Shown here piece by piece: positions 34,693 through 43,714 of a stretch of 64,000 nt of DNA. This DNA is from Bifidobacterium avesanii (GTDB taxonomy: Bacteria > Actinomycetota > Actinomycetes > Actinomycetales > Bifidobacteriaceae): NCBI RefSeq assembly GCF_009299475.1, contig NZ_WBSN01000008.1:39217-103216 (forward strand), given 5' to 3'. Made by a program: the position numbers and the translations under genes. Numbering within the stretch: the first letter of the stretch is position 1; each line of letters starts with the position of its first letter. The notes under the pieces were generated by a model. It was given only the letters and a program-made list of their open reading frames with translations, was not told the origin of the DNA and did not search any database.

Positions 34693-34768
34693 TGTCTTCC
34701 AAATTGCAAAACCCGGAACGCTGTACTAAGCTAACGAGAGTTGTCCTGCGAAGCAAGGCAACATCCAA

Positions 34769-34841
34769 GGGGCTGTAGCTCAGTTGGTAGAGCGCTTCGT
34801 TCGCATCGAAGAGGTCGTGGTTTCGATTACCATCAGCTCCA
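34769..34841 (+). tRNA. tRNA-Ala (anticodon CGC)
   Basis: The 73-nt cloverleaf folds fully. The acceptor GGGGCTG pairs with CAGCTCC and includes the G3-U70 identity pair. The D-arm is GCTC/GAGC, and the anticodon stem CTTCG/CGAAG encloses loop TTCGCAT with anticodon CGC. The T-arm is GTGGT/ACCAT. The discriminator is A; CCA is not encoded. It decodes GCG. Confidence 0.96.
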
Positions 34842-34843
34842 CG

Positions 34844-34879
34844 AAGGCCGATTCCATTCCACCGGGATCGGCCTTTTTT
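34844..34879 (+). terminator. tRNA-Ala terminator
   Basis: AAGGCCGAT (34844-34852) pairs with ATCGGCCTT, followed by a T6 run. It begins three bases after the tRNA. Confidence 0.9.
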
Positions 34880-34951
34880 CATATTCGGACACCGCCGTCC
34901 ACCAAGGGACCGTCACCCCCACCGTTGCCAATCCCCGGGAAGCTATGCTGT

Positions 34952-35048
34952 GGACAGGGAGCGGGCACGCCCCGTCCGCAGCATGGCAAATCGTTGGAAA
35001 ATTGCGGATTTCACCGTACGTGGACCGGGAGCGGGCACGCCCTGTCCG
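34952..35048. repeat. Two direct copies of a 27-bp palindromic word, 70 bp apart
   Basis: Copies at 34952-34978 and 35022-35048 have the form GGACMGGG-n11-CCCYGTCC and differ at two bases. Each can form a small hairpin. They lie in the gene-free stretch 34880-35138 downstream of the 3-hydroxyacyl-CoA dehydrogenase gene. Confidence 0.7.
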
Positions 35049-35138
35049 GGAATCCGCTCCCCGTCCGGGGAACCGCGCCCGGTCCAGAGGGAACCACCCC
35101 GGTCCGAGGAGCCTCGCGGTCGCGCCCGCGCCCCGAGA

Positions 35139-36092
35139 TCACCGGTACTTGTAGAAGCCCTCGCCCGCGTTGATGCCGGTCTTGCCCTCGTCGATGTACT
35201 TCTTGAGCATCGCGGCGATCTTGCCCTGCACAGTGGTCGGGTCGGCGGCGCGCGGGTCGAGGCGGCCGATGTTGTACGCGGTCGTGAGGCCCACCACGTC
35301 GAGGATGCGGAACGGGCCGAGCGGGGCGCCGGTGGCGAGCTGCCAGGTTTTGTCGATCGTCTCCACGTCGGCCACGTCGTTGGCGAGCAGCGCCTCGGCG
35401 GCGGACAGGAACGGCACGAGCATGGAGTTGAGGATGTAGCCCGGCTGCTCCTTCCTGAGCTTGAGCGGGATCATGCCGATCTGCTCGGCGAAGGCGACGA
35501 CCTCGTCGTACGCGGCCGGATCGGTGGCGGGCACGCCCTCGGCGCCCGGGTGTCCCATGATCTCGGCGGTGTTGTTGCGCCAGATCTCGTTGGCGAAGTG
35601 CAGGGCGAGGTACTTGTCCGGGCGGCCGGTGTACTGCGCGAACGCGCTCGGCAGCATGGTGGACGAGTTGGTGACGACGATCGTGCGCTCGGGCAGGTGC
35701 TTGGCGAGCTCGGTGTAGAACGCGACCTTCTCCTGCGGGTTCTCGGCGATGCACTCGATCACCAGATCGGCGTCGGCGGCGGCCTCGTCGTAGCTTGTGG
35801 TGAGCGTCAGGCCGTCGTACGCCTCCTCGACCTTGGCCTTGAGCGCGTCCAGTTCCTCCGGCGTGGCGTCCTTGGGCGCAAGCCCGCGGCAGTAGGCGGC
35901 CGGATTGGTCTTCATGGCCTCGAGCGTGCTGAGGTAGATGCCCTTGAGACGCTCGAACTTCGGCTTGGCGCGCTCGATCGACCCCTCGGAACGCAGCCAC
36001 ACCTTCACATTGCAGCCCTTGTACGCGCTCTGGAATGCGATCTGGCTGCCCAGCACGCCGCCGCCCGCGACCACCACGTTCTTGATGCCCAT
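35139..36092 (-). CDS. 3-hydroxyacyl-CoA dehydrogenase (HAD/Hbd family)
   Basis: This 317-residue NAD-dependent dehydrogenase has a Rossmann start (KNVVVAGGGVLGSQIAFQSA), the NAD-domain segment ADLVIECIAENPQEK, and VTNSSTMLPS. The substrate site LALHFANEIWRNNTAEIMGH holds the catalytic histidine, and the helical C-terminal domain has PGYILNSMLVPFL. The family interconverts 3-hydroxyacyl-CoA and 3-oxoacyl-CoA. Bifidobacteria lack a full beta-oxidation pathway, and no thiolase or crotonase gene is near, so the physiological substrate is open. It stands alone. Confidence 0.9.
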   Translation of the reverse strand: MGIKNVVVAGGGVLGSQIAFQSAYKGCNVKVWLRSEGSIERAKPKFERLKGIYLSTLEAMKTNPAAYCRGLAPKDATPEELDALKAKVEEAYDGLTLTTSYDEAAADADLVIECIAENPQEKVAFYTELAKHLPERTIVVTNSSTMLPSAFAQYTGRPDKYLALHFANEIWRNNTAEIMGHPGAEGVPATDPAAYDEVVAFAEQIGMIPLKLRKEQPGYILNSMLVPFLSAAEALLANDVADVETIDKTWQLATGAPLGPFRILDVVGLTTAYNIGRLDPRAADPTTVQGKIAAMLKKYIDEGKTGINAGEGFYKYR

Positions 36093-36246
36093 GTGTATCC
36101 TCCTTTGGATGCTTGGACGGGAGGCGGATCGTTGTCGACCGGCCGTCCCGGTGCTTACAGGTTAGCCGTGACGGCGGAATGCGGCGAGCCCGTTTCCAAG
36201 CATTGCCGGAAGGACGACGCCCGAAAGACAGCGCCCGAAAGCGGAA

Positions 36247-36936
36247 TCAGCGCAGCGAGGCGAGCCGGCGCTCCACGAACGCCTCCAGCGTCGCCGGGGT
36301 CACGCCGTCGTAGTCGTGGATGGCGTCGAACTGCGGGCCGCCGGTGGCGTCGGTGCGCGTGTAGCCGGTCAGCGCGATGGTGGTCGCCCCGGACGCGGCG
36401 CCGGCCTGCAGACCCACGCCGGAATCCTCGAGCGCCACGCAATGTGCCATGGCGTCCGCGTCCGCCGGATCGATGCCGATCTTGCGGGCGGCGGCCTGAT
36501 ACGGCTCAGGCGACGGCTTCTTTGCGGTGTTGTCGTCGCCGCACACATACGCGGCGAACGTGCCCTCGCCGGCCTGCCGCAGCACGTTCTCGGCCATCAT
36601 GCGCGGCGACGCGGTCACGAGCACGTTGGGCACGCCGGCGTCCGCGAGCGCGCGCACCAGTTCGAGCGCGCCCGGAATCCACGGCAGCCCGGCGAATTCG
36701 CGCTCCTTGACGTATTCGATCATCTGGCGGCCGATCTCCTCCTCGGACAATTGCGTGCCGGCCTCCACAAGCATCCGCGCGACCTTGGGCACCGGCGTGC
36801 CGGACATCTTCCAGCCCAGCTCCTCGTTCCACGTGCCGCCGTTGTTGGTGGCGATGGAGATCTCGGCCTGATGCCACAGGGGCTCCGAGTCGATCAGCGT
36901 GCCGTCGAGGTCCCAAAACACCGCTCGCAGCTCCAT
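36247..36936 (-). CDS. HAD superfamily hydrolase (beta-phosphoglucomutase-like)
   Basis: This 229-residue protein has motif I FWDLDGTLIDSEPLWH (nucleophile and acid aspartates), motif II VTAS, a motif III lysine in DDNTAKKPSPEP, and motif IV ALEDSGVGLQAG. The alpha-helical cap after motif I places it with phosphoglucomutase/phosphatase-like HAD enzymes. The substrate is likely a small phosphorylated sugar. AAGGAGA precedes ATG 36936. It follows the MATE gene by about 135 bp in the same direction. Confidence 0.88.
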   Translation of the reverse strand: MELRAVFWDLDGTLIDSEPLWHQAEISIATNNGGTWNEELGWKMSGTPVPKVARMLVEAGTQLSEEEIGRQMIEYVKEREFAGLPWIPGALELVRALADAGVPNVLVTASPRMMAENVLRQAGEGTFAAYVCGDDNTAKKPSPEPYQAAARKIGIDPADADAMAHCVALEDSGVGLQAGAASGATTIALTGYTRTDATGGPQFDAIHDYDGVTPATLEAFVERRLASLR

Positions 36937-37071
36937 TGCGGTCTCCTTCCGGTTCACCAGTTTCGGGCTTCATCATCCTGCGAACCGGCGGGTTATTCGT
37001 TCGCGCACGCCAATTCGCGGGATCAAACCAATATCGAGTATCGCACATGTTCGGTCGTGTGCGTTTCCGGT

Positions 37072-38415
37072 TCACACGATGAAGGGGCGAAAATCGCGTG
37101 AACGGGAGATGAAGTAGTACGGCACCTCGAACAGCAGCATCGCGGCCCAGCCGATCGCGCACGCGAAGCTGATGCCGTACATGCCGAGCCGCCCGATGAG
37201 CAGCCATGTGAACGCCGCGCGCAGGGACGCCTGGATGAACGTGGAGACGAGCGTGACGGACATGTTGCCCATGCCGCGGAAGAATCCCTGAATGCCGTTG
37301 GTGAACGACGGGAAGATGTAGAACAGCGCCATGGTGGTGAGGTACTGGCAGCCGAGGTCCACCACGCGCGTCTGGTCCGCGGTGACGAACAGGCGCATGA
37401 TCGGCCGGTTGAGCAGCAGCACCGCAAGCCCGATGAGCACCCAGTAGGCGAATTCCAGCCGCAGGCCCGCGCGGAATCCGGGACGGATGCGCTCCGTCCG
37501 TCCGGCCCCGCGGTTCTGCGCCACGTAGGTGGTGATGCCGTGGGAGATGCTCTGCTGCGGGGTGAACGCGAAGTCGTCCACGCGCGTGACGGCGTTGAAC
37601 GCGGCGACCACGTCCACGCCGAGCGTGTTGACCGCGCTTTGGATGATGAGCTTGCAGATCGGTTGGATGGACTGCTGCAGCGCGGTGACCGACCCGTACT
37701 TCCAGATCACGCCGAGCAGCGCGCGGTCCACCCGCCATTCGTCCCGGCGCACGCGGAAGCGCGGCATGCGGCGGATCATGACGATGCCGGTGGCGACGAA
37801 GCAGAAGCCCTGCGCGAGCACGTCGGTCAGCGCGGCCCAGTCGATGCCGAAGCCGAAGCCGCCGATGAACACCGCGTCGAGCGCGGCGTTGGCCACGATC
37901 GCGACGCTGAGGTACTTGAGCGGCGTCTTCGAGTCGCCGGCCGACTTGAGCGCGGCCATGAGCGCGTTGAAACCGTAGACGAGCGGCAGCCCGACGAACG
38001 TGATGCGCAGGTACGTGCCGGTCATGTCGAACGCCTCCGCGGGCACGTTGAGGAGCGTGAGCAGCGGCCCGGCGAAGAGGATTCCGGTTGCCGCGACCAC
38101 TACCGAGGCGATCAGGCCCGTGATGAGCGTGGTGGCGAGCGCCCGGCGGAACCGGCCGAAATCGCGCGCGCCGAAGCATTCGCTCATGAGCACGCCGGCG
38201 CCCATGGTCAGCCCGGAGACGCCCAGAATGAGCAGGTTCATGACGGGGCTGGCCATGCCGGTGGCGGCGAGCGCCTCCTTGCCGATGAACCGCCCGACGA
38301 TGATCGCGTCGAACGCGTTGTACGACAGTTGCAGCACGTTGCCGAGCACGAGCGGCACCGCGTAGTTGACCAAATGCCCGGTGGGTTTGCCCTGGGTCAT
38401 GTCGATGACGGCCAT
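37072..38415 (-). CDS. MATE family efflux transporter
   Basis: This 447-residue protein has 12 spans in two homologous halves. It starts with the MATE motif GHLVNYAVPLVLGNVLQLSYNAFDAII broken by short loops; the second half repeats the pattern (GITTYVAQNRGAGRTERI). MATE proteins export cationic drugs or metabolites with sodium or protons. AAGGAG is best spaced for ATG 38415; the ATG two codons upstream lies too close to that site. The substrate is unknown. Confidence 0.92.
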   Translation of the reverse strand: MAVIDMTQGKPTGHLVNYAVPLVLGNVLQLSYNAFDAIIVGRFIGKEALAATGMASPVMNLLILGVSGLTMGAGVLMSECFGARDFGRFRRALATTLITGLIASVVVAATGILFAGPLLTLLNVPAEAFDMTGTYLRITFVGLPLVYGFNALMAALKSAGDSKTPLKYLSVAIVANAALDAVFIGGFGFGIDWAALTDVLAQGFCFVATGIVMIRRMPRFRVRRDEWRVDRALLGVIWKYGSVTALQQSIQPICKLIIQSAVNTLGVDVVAAFNAVTRVDDFAFTPQQSISHGITTYVAQNRGAGRTERIRPGFRAGLRLEFAYWVLIGLAVLLLNRPIMRLFVTADQTRVVDLGCQYLTTMALFYIFPSFTNGIQGFFRGMGNMSVTLVSTFIQASLRAAFTWLLIGRLGMYGISFACAIGWAAMLLFEVPYYFISRSRDFRPFIV

Positions 38416-38525
38416 GCGCATCTCCTTCCGGCATCCGCAGTCTCCGGCATCCGAGCGTAGGCGCGTTCGGGACCGACGGCGCCGACGTTGCCCCGGTTTT
38501 CCGGGAAGATCCCGGAAATGAGGAA

Positions 38526-38690
38526 CCCTCCCGCGGGGTGAATCGCGGGAGGGCGGGGAAACAACCTCAATCACGGAAGGACGATGGTTGAGGAAGCGTT
38601 GCGGAGGCGGTCAGCTGATCGACCGGTTGATCGCCCGACCGGATGATCAGCCAATCAGCCAATCAGTCGATCAGCCAACCGGCCGGTCAC
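38526..38690. repeat. Hairpin and iterated GATCAGCCAATCAGCC tract downstream of the GPH symporter gene
   Basis: CCCTCCCGCG (38526-38535) pairs with CGCGGGAGGG (38544-38553), a probable terminator for the leftward symporter gene. Between it and the gene lies a tract of repeated GATCAG/CCAATCAG/GATCGACCGG words (38611-38688), apparently a slippage-prone low-complexity region. Confidence 0.65.
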
Positions 38691-40111
38691 TTGGCGGATT
38701 CGCCCAGCTCGGCGGCAGCGGCGGCGTGGCGCTCGGCCAGCTCGGCCTTGATCTGCGGCTCCATCTTCTCGAAGCGACGGTAGAAGCACATGATCACGCC
38801 GACGATGATGTAGACGATCACCGGCAGCCAGATGAAGCAGAAGCTGATGGCGTCCTGCGCGGACTGGGACTGCTGTTCGAGGTTGGCGTCGTAGCCGGCG
38901 GCGCCCATGATCTCCAGCGGCAGGAAGGCGCCGAAGCCGGAGCCGACCTGGATGCAGAAGGCGGAGCCGACGGCGGTCAGGAAGCCGGCCGCGTGGACGC
39001 CGGTCTTCCACTCGCCGTAGTCGACGGTGTCGGCCAGCATGCCGAACGGCATGCCGATGGCGATGGCGGCGCCGAGCACGCCGACGGTCCAGAAGACGAC
39101 CAGCAGCGGCACGTTCTGGCCGGCGAGCGGCATGAGGGCCTGGCCGATGCCGCCGATGGCGAGACCGATGAGCATGGTCAGCGTCTTGTTCTTCGTCTTG
39201 TTGGCGATGATCGGCATGGCGATGGTGCCGAGCAGGCCAATGACCTGCACGCCGTTGAAGATGGAGGTCAGGTCGCGGTTGTTGAGCACGTACTGGGCGT
39301 AGTAGGTGGACACGCCGTTACGGGTGGACTGGGCGATCCAGTAGATGAGGAAGGCGACCACGAGGATGATCCACGGCCAGTTGCCCTTGGCGGCCTTGAG
39401 GGAGTCCTTCAGCGGGATCGGCTTGTTGAGTTCGGGGTGGTAGTTGTGCTCGGTGAGGTTCCTGAAGGAGAACAGGAGCAGGACGATGGCCACGATGCCC
39501 CAGATCGCGGTGACGATCATGAAGCCGGTCTTGTCGCCGCCGCCGAAGTGGACGCCGAACCAGCCGACCAGCGGGATGGTGAAGGAGGAGGTGATGAAGG
39601 AGCCGATCTGGCCGCCGGCCATGCGGAAGGAGTTGGCGTTGTTGCGCTCGGTCGGGTCGTCGGTGAGGTTCGGCAGGATGGCGGTGATCGGGGTCTGGAT
39701 GCCGGTGTAGACGGCGCCGGCGGCCAGGATGTAGGTGATCAGCGCGTACCAGAACTTCGGGGCGCCGTCGGGCAGGCTCGGGGCGGTGAACGCGATGAAC
39801 ACGGTCACGGCGAACGGGACGCACAGCCACAGGAACCACGGGCGGCTCTGGCCCCACTTGGTGTTGGTGTGGTCCACGACGGAGCCCCACACCACGGCGG
39901 AGATCGCGTCGGCGAAGCGGGCGACCAACAGGATGGTGCCGGCGCCCAGCGCGCCCGCGGCCGGGATGTGGAACACGTTGGTGTAGAAGTACATGATGTA
40001 CGAGGAGATCGTCACGTACAGCAGGTTGCCGGCCATATCGGTGAAGGAGTAGGCGACCTTCTCCTTCGTGGTGAGTTTGATCGCCGGGGCGGTCTGGGTT
40101 GCGGTGCTCAT
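38687..40111 (-). CDS. GPH-family sugar:cation symporter
   Basis: This 474-residue protein has 12 spans of the glycoside-pentoside-hexuronide symporter family: KVAYSFTDMAGNLLYVTISS near the start, ADAISAVVWGSVVDHTNTKWGQ (family motif near residues 66-88), and FGMLADTVDYGEWKTG in the second half. It probably carries an arabinoside or other pentose glycoside with sodium or protons, because the next gene upstream encodes GH127. AAGGGAATT precedes ATG 40111. A palindrome overlapping its promoter suggests specific repression. Confidence 0.93.
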   Translation of the reverse strand: MSTATQTAPAIKLTTKEKVAYSFTDMAGNLLYVTISSYIMYFYTNVFHIPAAGALGAGTILLVARFADAISAVVWGSVVDHTNTKWGQSRPWFLWLCVPFAVTVFIAFTAPSLPDGAPKFWYALITYILAAGAVYTGIQTPITAILPNLTDDPTERNNANSFRMAGGQIGSFITSSFTIPLVGWFGVHFGGGDKTGFMIVTAIWGIVAIVLLLFSFRNLTEHNYHPELNKPIPLKDSLKAAKGNWPWIILVVAFLIYWIAQSTRNGVSTYYAQYVLNNRDLTSIFNGVQVIGLLGTIAMPIIANKTKNKTLTMLIGLAIGGIGQALMPLAGQNVPLLVVFWTVGVLGAAIAIGMPFGMLADTVDYGEWKTGVHAAGFLTAVGSAFCIQVGSGFGAFLPLEIMGAAGYDANLEQQSQSAQDAISFCFIWLPVIVYIIVGVIMCFYRRFEKMEPQIKAELAERHAAAAAELGESAK

Positions 40112-40147
40112 AATTCCCTTCTTCGTTGATTGATGGTTTATGAGATT

Positions 40148-40206
40148 GGGTTGACTTGTCAACCCTGTTGGTGGTGTTGGTTTGGGGTATAGGGCCCCCT
40201 TACCCC
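40148..40206 (-). promoter_or_regulatory. Palindromic operator over the symporter promoter, plus hairpin after GH127
   Basis: GGGTTGAC-TT-GTCAACCC (40148-40165) is a perfect 8-bp inverted repeat. On the minus strand it contains a TTGACA that could be the -35 box of the symporter gene. Next to it, 40184-40206 folds (GGGGTA...TACCCC) and may end the GH127 transcript. Confidence 0.6.
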
Positions 40207-40305
40207 CGCGGCGGACAACGGCAAAAAGTCGGCGGGGATGAGGGGTCCAAATCTTCGGTTATGCGCGGGATGCGGATCGCGGGCCGCGGATCGCGGTCAG
40301 CCGGC

Positions 40306-42303
40306 TCAGAAGTCCGAGTCGAACCAGACCTGCATCTGGCCCACCTCGCGGTTGGCCCACGCGTAGTACGGCACGAGCTTCAAGTCGTAGGACTTCTCCC
40401 CCACCGGGTGCTCGCTCACATCCGCGTACAGCGGGAAGTCGGCGTCGTCGTGCGTGCGCTTGACGGCCGGCAGCGTGATGACCTCCACGCCGTCGAGCTC
40501 GCCGAAGTGGTACTCGGCCTTCGCCTTGTCGGCGCTGTGACTGTCGATGCGGTAGTTCCACAGCGGGGCGGAGTTGTCGGCTTCCTCGGCGCAGAACACG
40601 ATCGGGCCGCGCATCACGGCGACCTTGCCCACGTCGTGGCGGGTGAGGGTCTTGGAGCGCATGAACTTCACGGCCATGTCGAGGTCCAGCGTGATCTCGG
40701 TGGTGCCGGCGGTCACCTCGACGGAGACGAAGCCGTTGTCGACGGGCAGGCGGCGGGCGTCCTCGCCGTTGACGGTCATCTCGTGCTTGGAGGCGGACCA
40801 GGACGGGATGCGCACCAGGAACTCCACCGGGTCGGCGCCCTCGGGCACGGTGACGGTGAACTCGATGTGGCCGTCCCACGGGAAGTTGGACTTCTGCGAG
40901 ACCTTCACGCCGTCGAAGAACTCCGCGTCGTTGGCGATGAACTGGTGCGCGACGATCTCGCGGCGGTCCTCGTGCACGGTGTACAGATAGCGGTCCACCG
41001 AGGCGATGAGGCGCGCGATGTTCGCCGGGCAGCAGGCGCAGCCGAACCATTCGGCGCGGTGCATGAGCACGTGGTAGCGGTCCGGGTTGTGCTCCGTGGC
41101 CTCGGGATCGGCCTCGAGCGCGTTGACGTAGTAGAAGTGCTTGCCATCGAGCGCGATGCCGGCGATCGAGCCGTTGAACAGCTCCTTCTCCAGCACGTCG
41201 GCGTACTCGCCCTTGGTTTCGAGCTCGAGCATCTGGCGGGCGAGGAAGCTCATGGCCACTGAGGCGCAGGTCTCGCCGTACATGGTGTCGTTCGGCAGGT
41301 CGTAGTCGTAGGTGAACGCCTCGCCCACGTGCGTGGAGCCCACGCCGCCGGTGATGTACATGCGGCGGCGCACGATGTTGGCCCACAGACGCTTGGCGGT
41401 CTCCTCGAGACCCTTGTCGCCGGTCAGGCGCGCCACATGGGCCACGCCGGTGAGCATGTAGCCCACGCGGACTGCATGTCCCTCGGCGGTCTTCTGCTCG
41501 CGGATCGGGCGGGCGGTCTGCGTGTACTCGTGGGTCCAGCCGCGCATCTGCGGGAAGATGTCGGTGGAGCCGTCGCCGATCTTCGCGTTCTGCTTGTCGT
41601 AGAAGCTCGGGTCCTTGCCGCGCACGTCGATGAAGAACTGGGCGAGCTTGAGGTACTTGCCCTCGCGGGTGGCCTCGTAGAGGCGAGCCAGGGCCAGTTC
41701 GATCTCCGGATGGCCGTCGGCGCCGGGGATCTTGCCGTCCTCCTCGCCGAAGTTGGCGTCGAGGCAGTCGGCCATCCTGCGGGCCACGTCGAGAGCCTGC
41801 TCGTTGCCGGTGACCTCCCAGTACGCCACGGCCGCCTCGATGTAGTGACCCATCACGTACATTTCGTGGGACTGCTGGATCTGGGTGAACCGCTCGCGGT
41901 TGGCGAACGCGCCGGACTTGATGATGTACGGGGTGTCCAGATAGCCGTCCTCGCGCTGGGCGCGGGCGATGAGGTCCACGAGGTCGTCGCACAGGGCCTT
42001 GAGCTGCTCGTCGGGCTCGTAGGCCAGCGAGTAGGCGGCCTCCTCGAGCCACTTGTACACGTCGGAGTCCTGGAACACGAAGCCCTTGAACTCGCCCTGC
42101 TCGTCGCCGGCGGCGATGCGCAGGTTGCGCACGGCACGGCTGTAGTGGTAGTCGATGTCCTGCTTGGCGCCCGAGGGGTCGCGCGGGATGTCGATCTTCT
42201 GCTCGTCGTTGATGACCGCCCACTGGTAGGGGATCACCTCTTTGGCGACGTTTTCGCGATACCTGCGCCAGAATGGCGAGGTCACCGTCACCTTGGTGCT
42301 CAT
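40306..42303 (-). CDS. Beta-L-arabinofuranosidase, GH127
   Basis: This 665-residue protein is close in length and motifs to B. longum HypBA1. The zinc-cysteine active site is complete: acid/base E328 (VGEAF), E344 and C346 (GETCAS), and nucleophile C424 plus C425 (GCACC). These sit 6-7 positions from the HypBA1 equivalents E322, E338, C340, C417 and C418. The enzyme releases arabinose from beta-1,2-linked arabinobiose of plant hydroxyproline-rich glycoproteins. It has no signal peptide, so it acts on imported sugar. It is divergent from a LacI gene with a perfect operator between them and precedes a GPH symporter. Confidence 0.95.
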   Translation of the reverse strand: MSTKVTVTSPFWRRYRENVAKEVIPYQWAVINDEQKIDIPRDPSGAKQDIDYHYSRAVRNLRIAAGDEQGEFKGFVFQDSDVYKWLEEAAYSLAYEPDEQLKALCDDLVDLIARAQREDGYLDTPYIIKSGAFANRERFTQIQQSHEMYVMGHYIEAAVAYWEVTGNEQALDVARRMADCLDANFGEEDGKIPGADGHPEIELALARLYEATREGKYLKLAQFFIDVRGKDPSFYDKQNAKIGDGSTDIFPQMRGWTHEYTQTARPIREQKTAEGHAVRVGYMLTGVAHVARLTGDKGLEETAKRLWANIVRRRMYITGGVGSTHVGEAFTYDYDLPNDTMYGETCASVAMSFLARQMLELETKGEYADVLEKELFNGSIAGIALDGKHFYYVNALEADPEATEHNPDRYHVLMHRAEWFGCACCPANIARLIASVDRYLYTVHEDRREIVAHQFIANDAEFFDGVKVSQKSNFPWDGHIEFTVTVPEGADPVEFLVRIPSWSASKHEMTVNGEDARRLPVDNGFVSVEVTAGTTEITLDLDMAVKFMRSKTLTRHDVGKVAVMRGPIVFCAEEADNSAPLWNYRIDSHSADKAKAEYHFGELDGVEVITLPAVKRTHDDADFPLYADVSEHPVGEKSYDLKLVPYYAWANREVGQMQVWFDSDF

Positions 42304-42471
42304 GCGTGCCGTCCTTTCCACATTGATCGGTCGTTTGATCGCTTCCGCTTTCGCTTTCGCTTTTGCTTCCGCCGGCTCCAGAACTTGCAGCTGCGCAACT
42401 CCTTGCCCCTGACCGGCATCTGCAAATGATGGTATGAGCCCGGCGCGCGGCGTTTGCGCGGGTCGCGCGAA

Positions 42472-42487
42472 TGGGAAAATTTTCCCA
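42472..42487. promoter_or_regulatory. Perfect 16-bp LacI-type operator
   Basis: TGGGAAAATTTTCCCA is a complete palindrome between the divergent GH127 and lacI genes, 30 bp before the lacI start. It is the obvious binding site for that repressor. Confidence 0.75.
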
Positions 42488-42516
42488 AAACGACGACGGC
42501 AGGTAGGATTTCCCCT

Positions 42517-43710
42517 GTGAAGGGAACGGCATCGAACACATCGAACGCATCGGACAGATGCGGGGACGGGGACGCGCGCGGCGGGCGACGAGTCACACTG
42601 CTGGACGTGGCCGAGGCGGCCAGCGTGTCCGTCGCGACGGCGTCGAAGGCGCTCAACGGCACGGGACGATTGTCCGCAAAGACCCGGCGGATCGTGCAGA
42701 CCGCGGCGAAGGAACTGGGATACCGCAAGACCGCGGCCGATTCGGACGGCTATGCCAATCCGACCGCGGCGGGAGCGGCGGCCAGACCGGGCGCATCGGG
42801 CGCGAACCGGGCAGCCGCGGCGCGACAAACGCAGCGGTCGGGGCTGGTGGGGCTGATCACGTCGGATTACAACGGCCGGTTCTCGCTGCCGCTGCTCATG
42901 GGCGCGGAAAACACGCTGGGCGCGTCCAACCACGCGGCCCTGCTCATGAGCTCGCACGGCCGGGCCGCCTTGGAACGCAGCCACATCGACCAGTTGGCCG
43001 CGCACGGCGTGGACGGGCTGATCGTGGTGGGCGACACCTCGAACCCGCGCCCGCCGCTCAATCCGAACACCACGATGGGACTGCCGGTGGTCTATACGTA
43101 TGATCCGTCCACCGACCCGGACGACTGTAGCGTGGTGTGCGACAACATCGGCGCCGGTGCGCAGGCGATCGAATACCTGCTGAGCCTGCGTCGCCGCTAC
43201 ATTGCGGTGATCGCCGGACCGGAGGACTTTCAGGCCGCGCACGATCGCGTCAAGGGCGCCTGGCGCACGTTCACGCTATATGATTTCCGTCCGGTCGCGG
43301 TGCTGTACGACTCGTGGAGCGAGGAGTGGGGAGAACGGGCGGCCCGCGTGCTGGTGGACCGATACCCGCATCTGGACGCGATCTACGCGCTGAGTGATGA
43401 GATCGCGCGCGGGGCCGTGCGCGGGCTGCTGGCGATCGGCAAGCGCGTGCCGCAGGACGTGGCGGTGATCGGGCACGACAACTGGTTCGTGTTCTGCTCG
43501 AACGCGCATCCGACGCTCACCACGTTCGACAACAACATCACGCTGATCGGCAAAACAGCGGCGAAATATCTGCTCGACGCGATCCGCGGGCACCCGCATC
43601 ACGGCGTCATCACGGTGGAATGCCCGATGATCGTACGCGAGTCCACCGAGCCCGAACGCCGGACCGCGCTCAACAGCTCCGACCGCATCTTCCGCCGCAA
43701 CAACGCATGA
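42517..43710 (+). CDS. LacI-family regulator of the GH127/GPH cluster
   Basis: This 397-residue protein is longer than usual. The HTH (VTLLDVAEAASVSVATASKA) starts near residue 32 after a Ser/Asn/Gly-rich leader. A second Ala/Gly/Pro-rich insertion separates the hinge (ELGYRKTAAD) from the sugar-binding domain (RSGLVGLITSDYNGRF). I chose GTG 42517 because AGGTAGG lies nine bases upstream. It ends four bases from the convergent hspR stop. The effector is probably an arabinose-containing oligosaccharide. Confidence 0.9.
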   Translation: MKGTASNTSNASDRCGDGDARGGRRVTLLDVAEAASVSVATASKALNGTGRLSAKTRRIVQTAAKELGYRKTAADSDGYANPTAAGAAARPGASGANRAAAARQTQRSGLVGLITSDYNGRFSLPLLMGAENTLGASNHAALLMSSHGRAALERSHIDQLAAHGVDGLIVVGDTSNPRPPLNPNTTMGLPVVYTYDPSTDPDDCSVVCDNIGAGAQAIEYLLSLRRRYIAVIAGPEDFQAAHDRVKGAWRTFTLYDFRPVAVLYDSWSEEWGERAARVLVDRYPHLDAIYALSDEIARGAVRGLLAIGKRVPQDVAVIGHDNWFVFCSNAHPTLTTFDNNITLIGKTAAKYLLDAIRGHPHHGVITVECPMIVRESTEPERRTALNSSDRIFRRNNA

Positions 43711-43714
43711 ATGG

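Noticed and set aside
40306..43242. 978-residue minus-strand frame extending GH127 upstream
   Set aside because: GH127 homology begins at MSTKVTV (42303); the extension is antisense to the LacI gene and low in recognisable motifs.
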